Below are positions 40,899 to 50,500 of a DNA stretch of 50,554 nucleotides, piece by piece. Position 1 is the first letter of the stretch, and each line of letters starts with the position of its first letter. The notes beneath the pieces were generated by a model, which was not told the origin of the DNA, did no database searches, and was given only the letters and a program-made list of their open reading frames with translations. The DNA is taken from positions 16,716 through 67,269 of the forward strand of contig JAMPDH010000005.1 in assembly GCA_023665725.1 (NCBI GenBank), written 5' to 3'. The DNA is from Clostridium sp. GTDB taxonomy: Bacteria > Bacillota_I > Bacilli_A > RF39 > UBA660. A program made the translations under genes and the position numbers.

Positions 40899-43526
40899 TT
40901 AATCCTGCTTCCCGAGTTTGATTGCGGCTTGTGCTGCTGCTAAACGAGCCGATGGAACTCTAAATGGAGAACAAGATACATAATCAAGTCCTATTCTATG
41001 GCAAAAATCTATACTTGATGTTTCTCCACCATGTTCGCCACATATTCCAAGTTCTATATTAGGTTTTACATCTTTTGCTTTTCTTGTAGCATAAAATAAT
41101 AATTTACCTACACCCTTTTGATCTATTTTAGCAAATGGATCTTGTTCAAAAATATTGTTTTTATAATAATCATTTAAAAATTTACCAGCATCATCTCTTG
41201 AAAAACCAAATGTAAGTTGCGTTAAATCATTCGTTCCGAATGAGAAAAATTCTGATTCTTGCGCTAATTCATCAGCATATAAAGCAGCACGTGGTGTTTC
41301 TATCATTATTCCAACATAATATTTTATATTTACTTTTTCCTCTTTTATAATAGAGTCTGCTGTTTCACAAACTATTTTTTTTACATATTTTAATTCTTCA
41401 ATGTCAACTATAAGAGGTATCATTATTTCAGGGGATACAATTATTCCTTTTTTACTTACATTAATTGCTGCTTCAATTACAGCTCTTGTTTGCATTTTAG
41501 CAATTTCAGGATAAGTTACTGATAAACGACAACCTCTATGTCCCATCATAGGATTAAATTCTTTTAATGAATTAACTCTTTCCTTTAAACTTTCAAAACT
41601 CATCTCTAAATCATGAGCTAAAGCTTTAATTTCTTCATCTGTATGAGGTAAAAATTCATGCAAAGGTGGATCTAAATACCTAATTATTACAGGATAACCT
41701 TGCATTGCTTCAAATAAAGCTTCAAAATCATTTCTTTGATAAGGTAAGATTTTAAGAAGTGCAATTTCTCTTTGTTCCTTAGTCTCCGCAACTATCATTT
41801 TTCTAAAATTAAATATTCTTTCCTCATCAAAGAACATATGCTCTGTACGACAAAGGCCAATTCCTTCAGCCCCAAATTTACGTGATTGCTCTGCATCTTT
41901 TGGAGTATCTGCATTTGTTCTTATTTTTAATCTTCTGGTCTCATCTGCCCATGACATAAATGTTTCAAAATCCCCACTTATTTCAGGTTCTATAGTTTTT
42001 ATTTTTTCACCATATACATATCCTGTTGTTCCATCTAAAGATAAATAATCTCCTTCTTTATATATAGTACCATCACTTGCTGTTAATATTTTCCTTTCCT
42101 CATCTATTTTTAGTTCTCCACATCCACAAATACAACATCTTCCCATTCCACGAGCAACAACAGCCGCATGACTTGTCATACCACCACGTATGGTTAATAC
42201 TCCATTTGCATCATTCATTCCTTGTATATCTTCTGGAGAAGTTTCTAGACGAATAAGTAACGTTTCCTCTCCTCTTTGTTTAGCTTTAGTTACATCTTCA
42301 GCATTAAAGTATATTTTTCCAGTTCCTGCCCCTGGAGAAGCTGCAAGACCTTTAGCAATTACTTTATTATTTTTTAAACTTTCTATATCAAAATTAGGAT
42401 GTAATAACTGTTCTAATTGCTTTGGTTCAACTCTAAGCAAAGCCTCTTCTTTGGTAATCATACCTTCGTTATATAAGTCAACTGCTATTTTTAAAGCGGC
42501 TTGTGCAGTACGCTTACCATTTCTTGTTTGAAGCATATAAAGACGTCCAGATTCTATAGTAAATTCCATATCTTGCATATCTTTATAATGAGTTTCTAAC
42601 TTTTTGGCAATATTTGCAAACTCATTATATATATCAGGCATAACATCTTCTAATGTAGAAATTGATTTTGGCGTACGAATTCCTGCAACAACATCTTCTC
42701 CTTGAGCATTAATTAAATATTCACCATATAATTTATTCTCTCCTGTTGCTGGATTTCTTGTAAATGCAACTCCAGTTCCTGATGTTTCACCTTTATTACC
42801 ATATACCATTTCCTGCACATTAACTGCAGTTCCCCAACTACTTGGTATATCATTCATTTTTCTATAAATATTTGCTCTTTCATTATTCCAAGACCTAAAT
42901 ACTGCTGTAACAGCTTCAATTAATTGAACTTTAGGATCTTGTGGGAAATCTTCGCCTGAAATGTTTTTATAAATTTCTTTAAATTTCATTGCGATATTAT
43001 ACATATCCTCAGAATCTAAATCTGTATCATATATTAGACTTTTTTCATTTTTAAAATCATCTAATGCTTTTTCAAAAGAGGATTTTGGATAGCCCTTCAC
43101 TACATCTGCAAACATTTGAATAAGTCTTCTATAAGAGTCATATGCAAACCTTTTATTATTAGTTGAAATTGCAAAACCTTCTGTAACTATATCATTTAAA
43201 CCAAGATTTAGTATTGTATCCATCATTCCCGGCATCGAAGCACGTGCACCACTTCTTACAGAAACAAGCAATGGATTACTAGAATCTCCCATTTTTTTAC
43301 CTGTTAAGTTTTCTAAATTATTTATATGTTCAAAAATTTCATTTTCTAGATCTACACTTATAGTTTGATTATCATCATAATACTTATTACATGCTTCAGT
43401 TGTGATTGTAAATCCTTGAGGTACAGGAAGTCCAATACTTGTCATTTCAGCAAGATTAGCGCCCTTTCCCCCTAATAGATTTCGCATATCCTTATTTCCT
43501 TCTTTAAAGTCATAAACAAACTTCAT
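40899..43526 (-). CDS. ppdK: Pyruvate, phosphate dikinase
   Basis: 875 aa. Catalyses ATP + pyruvate + Pi to AMP + PEP + PPi, run towards pyruvate/ATP in many anaerobes with PPi-linked glycolysis. The N-terminal ATP-grasp domain opens with GGKGANLAEMTSIGLPVPQG. The phospho-His is in GGMTSHAAVVARGMG (about residue 455). The C-terminal PEP/pyruvate barrel has MFFDEERI and GICGEHGG. The open frame starts at an ATG inside the ribosome-binding site AGAGGATG; the ATG at 43526 is preferred. Complete, own promoter, terminator at 40721-40763. Confidence 0.98.
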   Translation of the reverse strand: MKFVYDFKEGNKDMRNLLGGKGANLAEMTSIGLPVPQGFTITTEACNKYYDDNQTISVDLENEIFEHINNLENLTGKKMGDSSNPLLVSVRSGARASMPGMMDTILNLGLNDIVTEGFAISTNNKRFAYDSYRRLIQMFADVVKGYPKSSFEKALDDFKNEKSLIYDTDLDSEDMYNIAMKFKEIYKNISGEDFPQDPKVQLIEAVTAVFRSWNNERANIYRKMNDIPSSWGTAVNVQEMVYGNKGETSGTGVAFTRNPATGENKLYGEYLINAQGEDVVAGIRTPKSISTLEDVMPDIYNEFANIAKKLETHYKDMQDMEFTIESGRLYMLQTRNGKRTAQAALKIAVDLYNEGMITKEEALLRVEPKQLEQLLHPNFDIESLKNNKVIAKGLAASPGAGTGKIYFNAEDVTKAKQRGEETLLIRLETSPEDIQGMNDANGVLTIRGGMTSHAAVVARGMGRCCICGCGELKIDEERKILTASDGTIYKEGDYLSLDGTTGYVYGEKIKTIEPEISGDFETFMSWADETRRLKIRTNADTPKDAEQSRKFGAEGIGLCRTEHMFFDEERIFNFRKMIVAETKEQREIALLKILPYQRNDFEALFEAMQGYPVIIRYLDPPLHEFLPHTDEEIKALAHDLEMSFESLKERVNSLKEFNPMMGHRGCRLSVTYPEIAKMQTRAVIEAAINVSKKGIIVSPEIMIPLIVDIEELKYVKKIVCETADSIIKEEKVNIKYYVGIMIETPRAALYADELAQESEFFSFGTNDLTQLTFGFSRDDAGKFLNDYYKNNIFEQDPFAKIDQKGVGKLLFYATRKAKDVKPNIELGICGEHGGETSSIDFCHRIGLDYVSCSPFRVPSARLAAAQAAIKLGKQD

Positions 43527-43555
43527 TGTTATCATCCTCTCTTTATTCTTTATTT

Positions 43556-43584
43556 ATTATAACAAATACATAAGTTTTAAACAA
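43556..43584 (-). promoter_or_regulatory. Promoter of ppdK
   Basis: TTGTTT (43579-43584), 17-base spacer, TATAAT (43556-43561). Confidence 0.65.
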
Positions 43585-43629
43585 TAATTTGATAAAGGTT
43601 TTGAAAATCTTTTAATAGTTTTATCATAT

Positions 43630-44520
43630 TTATCTCCTTGCTCTTGGATGAGCATTTAAATAAACTTGTCTTAATCTTTCATTTGATATATGAGTATATA
43701 TTGATGTTGTTGATAAGCTATCATGTCCTAGAAGTTCTTTTACACTCATAAGATCTGCTCCACTATCAAGTAAATGTGTTGCAAAGGTATGTCTTAATGT
43801 ATGTGGTGATATATTATATTTTAAAGAACTCTCTTTTAGGACATTTTCAACAATCAATTGTATTCCCCTCACACTTAATTTTGTACCATTTTTATTAATC
43901 AATAAATATTCTATATTATTTTTGTTTAACTCGCATCTAGATGATTTTATGTAATCATTTAATAAATTTAAACAAATATCTCCAAATAAGACAATTCTTT
44001 CTTTAGAACCCTTTCCTAAAATTTTTATTTGTCTTTCTTTAAAATCAATATCGCTCACTTTTATATTAGATAACTCACTAACCCTTATACCTGTTGAATA
44101 TAGAAGTTCTAATATAGTAGCATTTCTAAGACCTAAAGTTGTAGATTTATCCGGAGTATTTAAAAGTAGATCTATATCTTTATAATTTAAATATTTGGGA
44201 AGTTTATGTTCAACTTTTGGATTAGATACTAAAACAACAGGGTTATCTTTAATAATATTTTCCTTTTGTAAATACTTAAATAATTTTCTCAAACTACTTA
44301 TATGTCTACACATTGATTTACTAGAATACTTCTTTTCATATAAAAAATTCAAATATCTTCTTATAAATTGATAGTCAATGTTTTTAAAATCATTTATTTT
44401 ATTTTGTTTACAAAATTCTATAAACTGATCTATATCTTTTTTATAATTATTAACTGTATGAATAGAATAATTTTTTTCATATTCCAAGTATTCATAAAAA
44501 TCCATCTTTATTTTATCCAT
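43630..44520 (-). CDS. xerC: Tyrosine recombinase XerC/XerD type
   Basis: 296 aa, full length. The N-terminal SAM-like DNA-binding domain (residues 1-90) is followed by the catalytic domain with R in STGIRVSELSNIKVSDID, HTLRHTFATHLLDSGADL (HxxR), the second His in KELLGHDSLS and nucleophile Tyr in SIYTHIS. It resolves chromosome dimers at dif. The neighbourhood next to topA is that of Bacillus xerC (codV), hence the symbol; XerD cannot be fully excluded. Nothing links it to the accessory block as an element integrase. Confidence 0.85.
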   Translation of the reverse strand: MDKIKMDFYEYLEYEKNYSIHTVNNYKKDIDQFIEFCKQNKINDFKNIDYQFIRRYLNFLYEKKYSSKSMCRHISSLRKLFKYLQKENIIKDNPVVLVSNPKVEHKLPKYLNYKDIDLLLNTPDKSTTLGLRNATILELLYSTGIRVSELSNIKVSDIDFKERQIKILGKGSKERIVLFGDICLNLLNDYIKSSRCELNKNNIEYLLINKNGTKLSVRGIQLIVENVLKESSLKYNISPHTLRHTFATHLLDSGADLMSVKELLGHDSLSTTSIYTHISNERLRQVYLNAHPRARR

Positions 44521-44537
44521 ATTTTATCACTATACAT

Positions 44538-44566
44538 ATTATAATAAAAATAAATTTTTATGTAAA
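44538..44566 (-). promoter_or_regulatory. Promoter of xerC
   Basis: TTTACA (44561-44566), 17-base spacer, TATAAT (44538-44543). The -35 directly follows the T-run of the preceding terminator. Confidence 0.75.
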
Positions 44567-44607
44567 GAAAAAGATAGCACTATCTCCTATGTCTATAATA
44601 GCTATCT
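44567..44607 (-). terminator. Terminator of the topA unit
   Basis: Minus strand AGATAGC ... GCTATCT followed by TTTTC; the left arm lies within the last codons of the 289-aa gene. Confidence 0.65.
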
Positions 44608-45449
44608 TCAGGATCTAATTTTTTTAAATCAATATCACAATCTGTTTCAAAACTATCTGGATTATTGTCTATATAATTTCTCGTTACACCATTAGAATAA
44701 TAATAATCTTGATTATATTCACTATCTTCATTTATATAATCATCAGATATTATAGATTGAAAGCTTATCTTACCACTTAGATTATTTTTATATAATTTAT
44801 TTTTCTTTAATAATGTTCTATTTTTATATCTATTAACCAAAGTATTTAATGATTCCATTTCTTTTCCTGTAGAAATCATTTTAGAATATAAAGAATTATA
44901 TATCTTAAACACTTCCCTAATAGTAGAAAAATATTTAGGTGATTTTATTAGATTTTCTTTATATTTTTTTAAAACCTTTCTATATAAAGGTTTACCATAA
45001 CTTTTATAAAATGTAAAAATTTTACTATCATATTCACTTAGCTGATATATACTTGATGCTTCTTCGCTTACCCTATTTTTAATTTCGTAATAACTTCTAA
45101 CAGATAACATCTTCATTAGTTCTTTATTTTCTATTAAATCATTAAATAAATCTATATGATAACTATATAAAACCATTTTTCTTTCATTAGAAGGAATTCT
45201 ATTGTTATCAGTTATTGTATATAGTGTTATATCACCAGTTTCTCTTCTCCCATTTTGTTCGATACTATTAATATAATTTTCGTTTTCTATTCTAAATAAA
45301 GATATCTCATTTTTATAATACTCTCTTATTTCATTAGAATTATTAAATTTTGTTGTAAATTTATCCAATTCTTCTAACTCATCTGTTTTTAAAGTTTTAG
45401 AAATATTACAGTTTTTATCAAATGCATATGATAAATAATACTTTCCCAT
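44580..45449 (-). CDS. Hypothetical protein cotranscribed with topA
   Basis: 289 aa, Lys/Asn/Tyr/Ser-rich and mostly helical, without signal peptide or membrane segment. It opens MGKYYLSYAFDKNCNISKTL and ends in an acidic/aromatic stretch (YINEDSEYNQDYYYSNGVTR). The ATG follows AAGGATG and lies 10 bases after the topA stop, so it is in the topA operon. It matches no family I know and may be specific to this lineage. Confidence 0.7.
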   Translation of the reverse strand: MGKYYLSYAFDKNCNISKTLKTDELEELDKFTTKFNNSNEIREYYKNEISLFRIENENYINSIEQNGRRETGDITLYTITDNNRIPSNERKMVLYSYHIDLFNDLIENKELMKMLSVRSYYEIKNRVSEEASSIYQLSEYDSKIFTFYKSYGKPLYRKVLKKYKENLIKSPKYFSTIREVFKIYNSLYSKMISTGKEMESLNTLVNRYKNRTLLKKNKLYKNNLSGKISFQSIISDDYINEDSEYNQDYYYSNGVTRNYIDNNPDSFETDCDIDLKKLDPEDSYYRHRR

Positions 45450-45459
45450 ACTATCATCC

Positions 45460-47481
45460 TTACTCCATATAATCGCAATTAGAACATTTTATTTTTTTAT
45501 TTTTTTCTAACAACATATTACCACAATTTGGACATTTTTTCCCTATAGGTTTATCCCAATAAGCAGTACTACATTTTGGATAGTTATTACATCCATAGAA
45601 TACTTTACCTTTTCTACTTTTCTTTTCTACTATTTTTCCGTCACAATTTGGGCAATCAATTATTTCTATAATCGTTTTTTCATCTTGTTTTATATATTTA
45701 CAACTTGGGAAATTACTGCAAGCTATAAACTTACCATATCTACCGTCTCTATATACTAATGGATTTCCACATTCTGGACACATTTCCCCAGTAGGTTCTG
45801 CCTCTTTTTTAGGAAGTTTGTCAAATGCATCTTTAACATTTGCCTCAAAATCACTATAAAACTCTTTTAAAGTTTCATGCCATACTAATTTCCCCTCTGC
45901 TATTTCATCTAATTCATCTTCCATCTTTGCAGTATATTCAACATTAATTAGATTGCTAAAACATTCCTGTAACTTATCTGTTACCTCTATTCCTATTTCA
46001 GTTGGTTCAAATTTTTTTTCAACTACAGTTACATATCCTCTTGTTTTAATATTATCTATTGTTTTAGCATAGGTACTAGGTCTACCTATTCCTAACTCTT
46101 CCATTTCCTTAATAAGTTTAGCCTCGGTAAACCTTGCAGGTGGTTGCGTAAAATGTTGCTTCTTTTCTATATCATCAGATGTAATTATATCATTTTTTGT
46201 CATATCTGGAAGTATAGTATCAGCTGTATCTTCATATTCACTATAAACTTTTAAATAGCCATCAAAGGTAAGTTCTTGGGCAGTTGCTTTAAATTTGTAA
46301 TCATTATTTTCTAAGGTTAAAGTTGTAGCAATAGTTTTAGCATCACTCATAAGACTTGCTAAAGTTCTAAAATAAATCATTTTATATAATTTATATTCAT
46401 CGTTTGTTAAATACGCTTTTACACTAATAGGAGTTCTATCTATACTTGTAGGTCTTATTGACTCATGAGCATCTTGAACATTTTCTGTTTTATTACTCTT
46501 TTTTACATATCCTATATAATTTTCTCCATAATTATTTTTAATATACCCGAATGCCTGGCTAACAAATAAATCTGAAAGTCTTACAGCATCTGTACGCATA
46601 TAAGTTATGAGTCCAACCGTTTCATTTTCTAACTCTATCCCTTCATACAGTTTTTGAGCGATACTCATAGTTTTTTTAGCACTCATTCCTAATTTATTTG
46701 AAGCGTCTTGTTGTAAAGTACTTGTGGTATAAGGAAACTTAGATTTTTTACTTTTAGATTTTTTATCCATTTCTAATACTTTAAATTCTTTACTTAGCGA
46801 ATTCAAAACTTTATCCGCATCATTTTCTGTTTTGATTTCTATTTCCTTATCTTTGTATAAGAAAAGTTCTGCTGTAAAATCATTAAATATTGCATCAATT
46901 GTCCAATATTCTTCTTGATTAAATATAGCTATTTCTCTTTCTCTATCAACTATTAATTTTAAAGCTACACTTTGTACACGTCCTGCACTTGTACCTGATG
47001 TTTTAGATTGTATAAGTTTACTTAATCTAAATCCTATTATTCTATCAAGTATTCTTCTAGTTTCCTGGCTATTAACTAAATCATAATCTATTTTTCTAGG
47101 TGATTTAAGTGAATCGATTATCACTGGCTTTGTAATCTCATTAAATACAATTCTATCATAGTCTTTATCACTAAGCTCTAGTACATCATATAAATGCCAC
47201 GCAATTGCTTCACCCTCACGGTCTGGGTCAGTTGCTATATATACATGACTTGATTCTTTTGCTGCTTTTTTTAAAAAATCGATATCTTTCTTTTTACCTT
47301 TTATAGTAACATAATCTGGTTTAAAATTATTCTCAATATCTACTCCTAATCCATATTTACCCTTGGTAGATAAATCTCTTACATGACCTTTACTTGATAA
47401 AACAGTATAATCTTTTCCTAAATATTTTTCTATAGTTTTAGATTTACTAGGTGATTCAACTATTACTAAATTCTTGCTCAT
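45460..47481 (-). CDS. topA: DNA topoisomerase I
   Basis: 673 aa, type IA topoisomerase relaxing negative supercoils. The Toprim domain begins LVIVESPSKSKTIEKYLG and carries the acidic ATDPDREGEAIAWHL; the active-site Tyr is in GLITYMRTDAVRLS (about residue 300). The C-terminus holds zinc-finger modules: CPECGNPLVYRDGRYGKFIA with CSNFPSC, CPNCDGKIV with CNNYPKC, and CPNCGNMLL with CSNC. The ATG follows AAAGGGGATAAGTT. Promoter TTGACA-N17-TATAAA upstream. Confidence 0.98.
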   Translation of the reverse strand: MSKNLVIVESPSKSKTIEKYLGKDYTVLSSKGHVRDLSTKGKYGLGVDIENNFKPDYVTIKGKKKDIDFLKKAAKESSHVYIATDPDREGEAIAWHLYDVLELSDKDYDRIVFNEITKPVIIDSLKSPRKIDYDLVNSQETRRILDRIIGFRLSKLIQSKTSGTSAGRVQSVALKLIVDREREIAIFNQEEYWTIDAIFNDFTAELFLYKDKEIEIKTENDADKVLNSLSKEFKVLEMDKKSKSKKSKFPYTTSTLQQDASNKLGMSAKKTMSIAQKLYEGIELENETVGLITYMRTDAVRLSDLFVSQAFGYIKNNYGENYIGYVKKSNKTENVQDAHESIRPTSIDRTPISVKAYLTNDEYKLYKMIYFRTLASLMSDAKTIATTLTLENNDYKFKATAQELTFDGYLKVYSEYEDTADTILPDMTKNDIITSDDIEKKQHFTQPPARFTEAKLIKEMEELGIGRPSTYAKTIDNIKTRGYVTVVEKKFEPTEIGIEVTDKLQECFSNLINVEYTAKMEDELDEIAEGKLVWHETLKEFYSDFEANVKDAFDKLPKKEAEPTGEMCPECGNPLVYRDGRYGKFIACSNFPSCKYIKQDEKTIIEIIDCPNCDGKIVEKKSRKGKVFYGCNNYPKCSTAYWDKPIGKKCPNCGNMLLEKNKKIKCSNCDYME

Positions 47482-47505
47482 AACTTATCCCCTTTGTTAA
47501 ATTAA

Positions 47506-47534
47506 TTTATACACTATTAAATATAAAATGTCAA
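47506..47534 (-). promoter_or_regulatory. Promoter of topA
   Basis: TTGACA (47529-47534), 17-base spacer, TATAAA (47506-47511), directly after the stop of the upstream gene. Confidence 0.8.
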
Positions 47535-47535
47535 G

Positions 47536-48471
47536 TTACTTTATCTTGCCACACATGCTTCCCCATGAATCAACTTGTTCGTTATTTTTATAAATTCTTA
47601 AAATTTCACAATTATTAGGACATCTCCCACATTCTACTGCACGAGTATCAAATTTAATATCTTTAATATCTAAATCATATACAATGTCTTTACTAGATTT
47701 TTTAGCCATATTTGCAATTCCAATTGCCCCCATAAGATGTGAATTATTATCTACAATAACATCCTCATTTAAAATTTCTTTAAAATATTTTAAAACGCCT
47801 TTATTTTTACTTACCCCACCCTGAAATACAATAGGACCTTTTATTTTCTTACCTTTTCCAACATTATTTAAATAATTTACAACAATACTTTTACATAATC
47901 CTGCAATTATATCTTCCTTACTATAACCAACCTGTGCTTTATGAATAAGATCAGATTCAGCAAATACGGTGCACCTAGCTGCAATTTTAGCAGGAGTTTT
48001 GGATTTTAGAGCAATACTACCAAATTCTTCTATTGGTATACCAAGTCTTTTAGCTTGACTGGATAAAAATGAACCAGTTCCTGCTGCACATAATGTATTC
48101 ATAGCATAATCTACTATGATTCCATCTCTTAATATTATTATTTTAGAATCTTGACCTCCTATTTCTAATATTGTTTTAGCATCAGGGTAAGTCATGAGTG
48201 TTCCAACTGCATGAGCGGTTATTTCATTTTTAATAACATTTGCATTTAACATAAGTCCGATTAATTTTCTCGCACTTCCAGTTGTTCCTATGCCATATAT
48301 TTTATAATTACTTGGAAGATCTTTTTTTAAAATATCAATAAGTTTTTTTACTGCCTCTACAGGATTTCCTTCCGTCCATATGTAAGATGAGGCAATTATA
48401 TTATTAGATTCATCTATAATTACACCTTTTGTGGATATTGAACCTATATCAATCCCTAAATAACTTTTCAT
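47536..48471 (-). CDS. 2-hydroxyacyl-CoA dehydratase activase (BadF/BadG/BcrA/BcrD ATPase)
   Basis: 311 aa. ASKHA ATPase fold: phosphate loop GIDIGSISTKGVIIDES at the N-terminus, IGTTGSARKLIG, EIGGQDSKIIIL, and the helix-cluster-helix MNTLCAAGTGSFL whose Cys with ARCTVFAES ligates the bridging [4Fe-4S] of HgdC-type activators. A C-terminal extension has ECGRCPNNCEILRIY, a cysteine cluster usually seen in the large fused activases. It couples ATP hydrolysis to electron injection into its dehydratase partner. The start overlaps the upstream gene by 23 bases. Confidence 0.9.
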   Translation of the reverse strand: MKSYLGIDIGSISTKGVIIDESNNIIASSYIWTEGNPVEAVKKLIDILKKDLPSNYKIYGIGTTGSARKLIGLMLNANVIKNEITAHAVGTLMTYPDAKTILEIGGQDSKIIILRDGIIVDYAMNTLCAAGTGSFLSSQAKRLGIPIEEFGSIALKSKTPAKIAARCTVFAESDLIHKAQVGYSKEDIIAGLCKSIVVNYLNNVGKGKKIKGPIVFQGGVSKNKGVLKYFKEILNEDVIVDNNSHLMGAIGIANMAKKSSKDIVYDLDIKDIKFDTRAVECGRCPNNCEILRIYKNNEQVDSWGSMCGKIK

Positions 48472-49543
48472 CGCGTTTCCTCATTTCTATCATTTCATAA
48501 AAGGCTTCTAATCTAGTCTTTATTCCAACTTCACTAGTATTTGAATCAAAACTAAAAAATATAACTGGTACATCATATTTATTACAAACTTTTTCTATTA
48601 TACTCATTGCTCCAATTTCTGGAGTACAAAAAGATGATTTTATATGAATTATACCATCAATTCCTTTTCCACATAACTCTTTTGCACGAGCTATATTATC
48701 ATGAGCATCAGCACCCATTTTATATTTAATAAAATCTTTTGCTTTTTTTAAATATTTTTTTTCACATTTGCTTTTTTCAAATAGCAAATAATGTGCATTA
48801 GTAAACCTTGTTATTTCTATTCCAAATGTAGCAAGTTCTTTTTCCAGGAAATAATTTGCAAATGGTTCCATAACAGTATACAATTCACCTATTACACCAA
48901 CACGTAAAACATCTTTCTTATCTACTTTAATACTTTTTATTAATTTAAAATATTTTTTATATATTTTTCTTAAACTTCTATATGATTTTACATTACTAAA
49001 TTTTGATAACATCTCCTTATTTAATCTTTCAAAATTCCCTTTATTTACCTCAAACCCTATATTTTTTCTTATATAATTATCTACTATATCCATATATTTA
49101 ATCATTTTAACTGTTATAAATAAATAATATATAGCTTTAATTATATTAAATTTTTTATCCACTTTTTTTAGTGATTTATATATTTTTTTTAAATCTGTCC
49201 TACCTCCTGTTACGAAATTTATATATGTAAATTTATATCCTAAGCCTTTTAGGATTTCTTCTTGTAATTCACTGTAATAACCATATCTACAACCGCCTCC
49301 CATTTGAAGTAATATATTTGCGCCATTTTCTAGTCCTTCTATTAGAGTGCCTATAGTATATTTAAAAGGGGTACACACAAATGATGGACTATATTTTGTA
49401 CCAAGTTCTATTGTTTTGGATGTGATTTTTGGAGATTTTAAAACCTCTGCATGTAAGCAATGTGAAAAAAAGTAATTAGCTGGAATATAATAATTACCCA
49501 TATGTGGAAAACAAATTTTTTTAGTATTCAAATATATCAACAA
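48449..49543 (-). CDS. 2-hydroxyacyl-CoA dehydratase subunit-like protein (HgdB/DUF2229 C-part)
   Basis: About 360 aa. Conserved cysteines in SPSFVCTPFKYTIG, QMGGGCRYGYY and KSSFCTPEIGAM, together with HDNIARAKELCGKGIDGIIH and FFSFDSNTSEVGIKTRLEAF, match the HgdB-like dehydratase half of fused activase proteins. The start is uncertain: no ATG fits; TTG codons at 49543 or 49531, overlapping the previous gene, are likely. The three genes 50405-47536 overlap in series. Whether it dehydrates a CoA ester or acts as a regulator is unknown. Confidence 0.8.
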   Translation of the reverse strand: MLIYLNTKKICFPHMGNYYIPANYFFSHCLHAEVLKSPKITSKTIELGTKYSPSFVCTPFKYTIGTLIEGLENGANILLQMGGGCRYGYYSELQEEILKGLGYKFTYINFVTGGRTDLKKIYKSLKKVDKKFNIIKAIYYLFITVKMIKYMDIVDNYIRKNIGFEVNKGNFERLNKEMLSKFSNVKSYRSLRKIYKKYFKLIKSIKVDKKDVLRVGVIGELYTVMEPFANYFLEKELATFGIEITRFTNAHYLLFEKSKCEKKYLKKAKDFIKYKMGADAHDNIARAKELCGKGIDGIIHIKSSFCTPEIGAMSIIEKVCNKYDVPVIFFSFDSNTSEVGIKTRLEAFYEMIEMRKRDEKLFRD

Positions 49544-50405
49544 AACTTTCTATACGAGTTTCCATTCCAGCATCTCCACTCAAATCATCTAATATTAAGT
49601 TTAAATAAGGTTTATCTATTTTCCTAAATATTAACTCGTTGACTAAAGAGTCTAATCCACAAGGAAAAACACTTAAAAAAACTATACCATCAATTTTATC
49701 TAAATATTTTAAACTTGCTACATTTTCTTTACTATATTTCCAATATAAGTTTTCAGAATATTTTTTTACTTCATCTTTTATAGCTTGGAAGTCAAACCTA
49801 TCGCAATAAATTATCTCACAATTTAGTTTTTGTAAATAATTTATAACTGGTTTTCCTATTAAAGCATCATTTATATTATAAGAGTGACCAATTAATAAAA
49901 TTTTAAGTTTAGTAGATGAAAGTTTATTCATATTATTTATAATTACTCTTTTCCTATCTTTTGAGTCTTTAATACATGCATATTCATAAGCCCTTTTTAT
50001 TTCCATTTTAGTTTTATTTAAAATTTTACTAAATTTTAGTAATCCTTTTAACTCCGTTTCTTTGTTTTCTAAATTAATATTATAATCTAATATATTAATA
50101 TTAAAAATATTATTAATAATATCATAAACAGCTAAAAAATTAGTACAAGTCTGATCTCTTATACCATAATTATCAATTCTTGGAATTAAAACATAATCAC
50201 ATTTATCTTTTAAATAATTTACATGTCCAATATAACTTTTTAATGATAGGCACATTTCATCTTGAGAAAGTCTACTACCATTATCAAGTATTTCTCTATT
50301 AGTTTTAGGGCTTATAATTGTGTTTATTTTTAAATATTCAAAAAAATATTTCCACTTTCCGCCTAAATAATAATAAAACATACTTCTAGGTATTCCTATA
50401 GTCAC
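49521..50405 (-). CDS. DUF2229-type acyl-CoA dehydratase activase-related protein
   Basis: About 294 aa. VTIGIPRSMFYYYLGGKWKY and SRLSQDEMCLSLKSYIGHVN are the DUF2229 pattern, with conserved cysteines also in DQTCTNFLA and VFPCGLDSLVNEL. In many Firmicutes DUF2229 is the middle of a polypeptide of about 1400 residues that begins with activase domains; here it is separate and first in the operon. The preferred start is the GTG at 50405, after AGAGGTG; the frame's earlier GTG is inside that site. A terminator for an upstream gene lies at 50473-50500. Confidence 0.8.
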   Translation of the reverse strand: MTIGIPRSMFYYYLGGKWKYFFEYLKINTIISPKTNREILDNGSRLSQDEMCLSLKSYIGHVNYLKDKCDYVLIPRIDNYGIRDQTCTNFLAVYDIINNIFNINILDYNINLENKETELKGLLKFSKILNKTKMEIKRAYEYACIKDSKDRKRVIINNMNKLSSTKLKILLIGHSYNINDALIGKPVINYLQKLNCEIIYCDRFDFQAIKDEVKKYSENLYWKYSKENVASLKYLDKIDGIVFLSVFPCGLDSLVNELIFRKIDKPYLNLILDDLSGDAGMETRIESFVDIFEY

Positions 50406-50472
50406 TTTTATCACCTCTCGTATAAATATATTTCAAATAATGATAATTATGTATATTAAACTTATGCGATAC

Positions 50473-50500
50473 AAAAAAATCTATTGATTTATCAATAGAT
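50473..50500 (-). terminator. Terminator of a gene beyond the window
   Basis: Minus strand ATCTATTGAT, loop AA, ATCAATAGAT followed by TTTTTTG. The plus side has no T-run, so it ends a minus-strand gene outside the window. Confidence 0.8.

Noticed and set aside
43630-44520. Integrase of the accessory element
   Set aside because: Length, motifs and position beside topA match housekeeping xerC, and it lies outside the block beyond ppdK.
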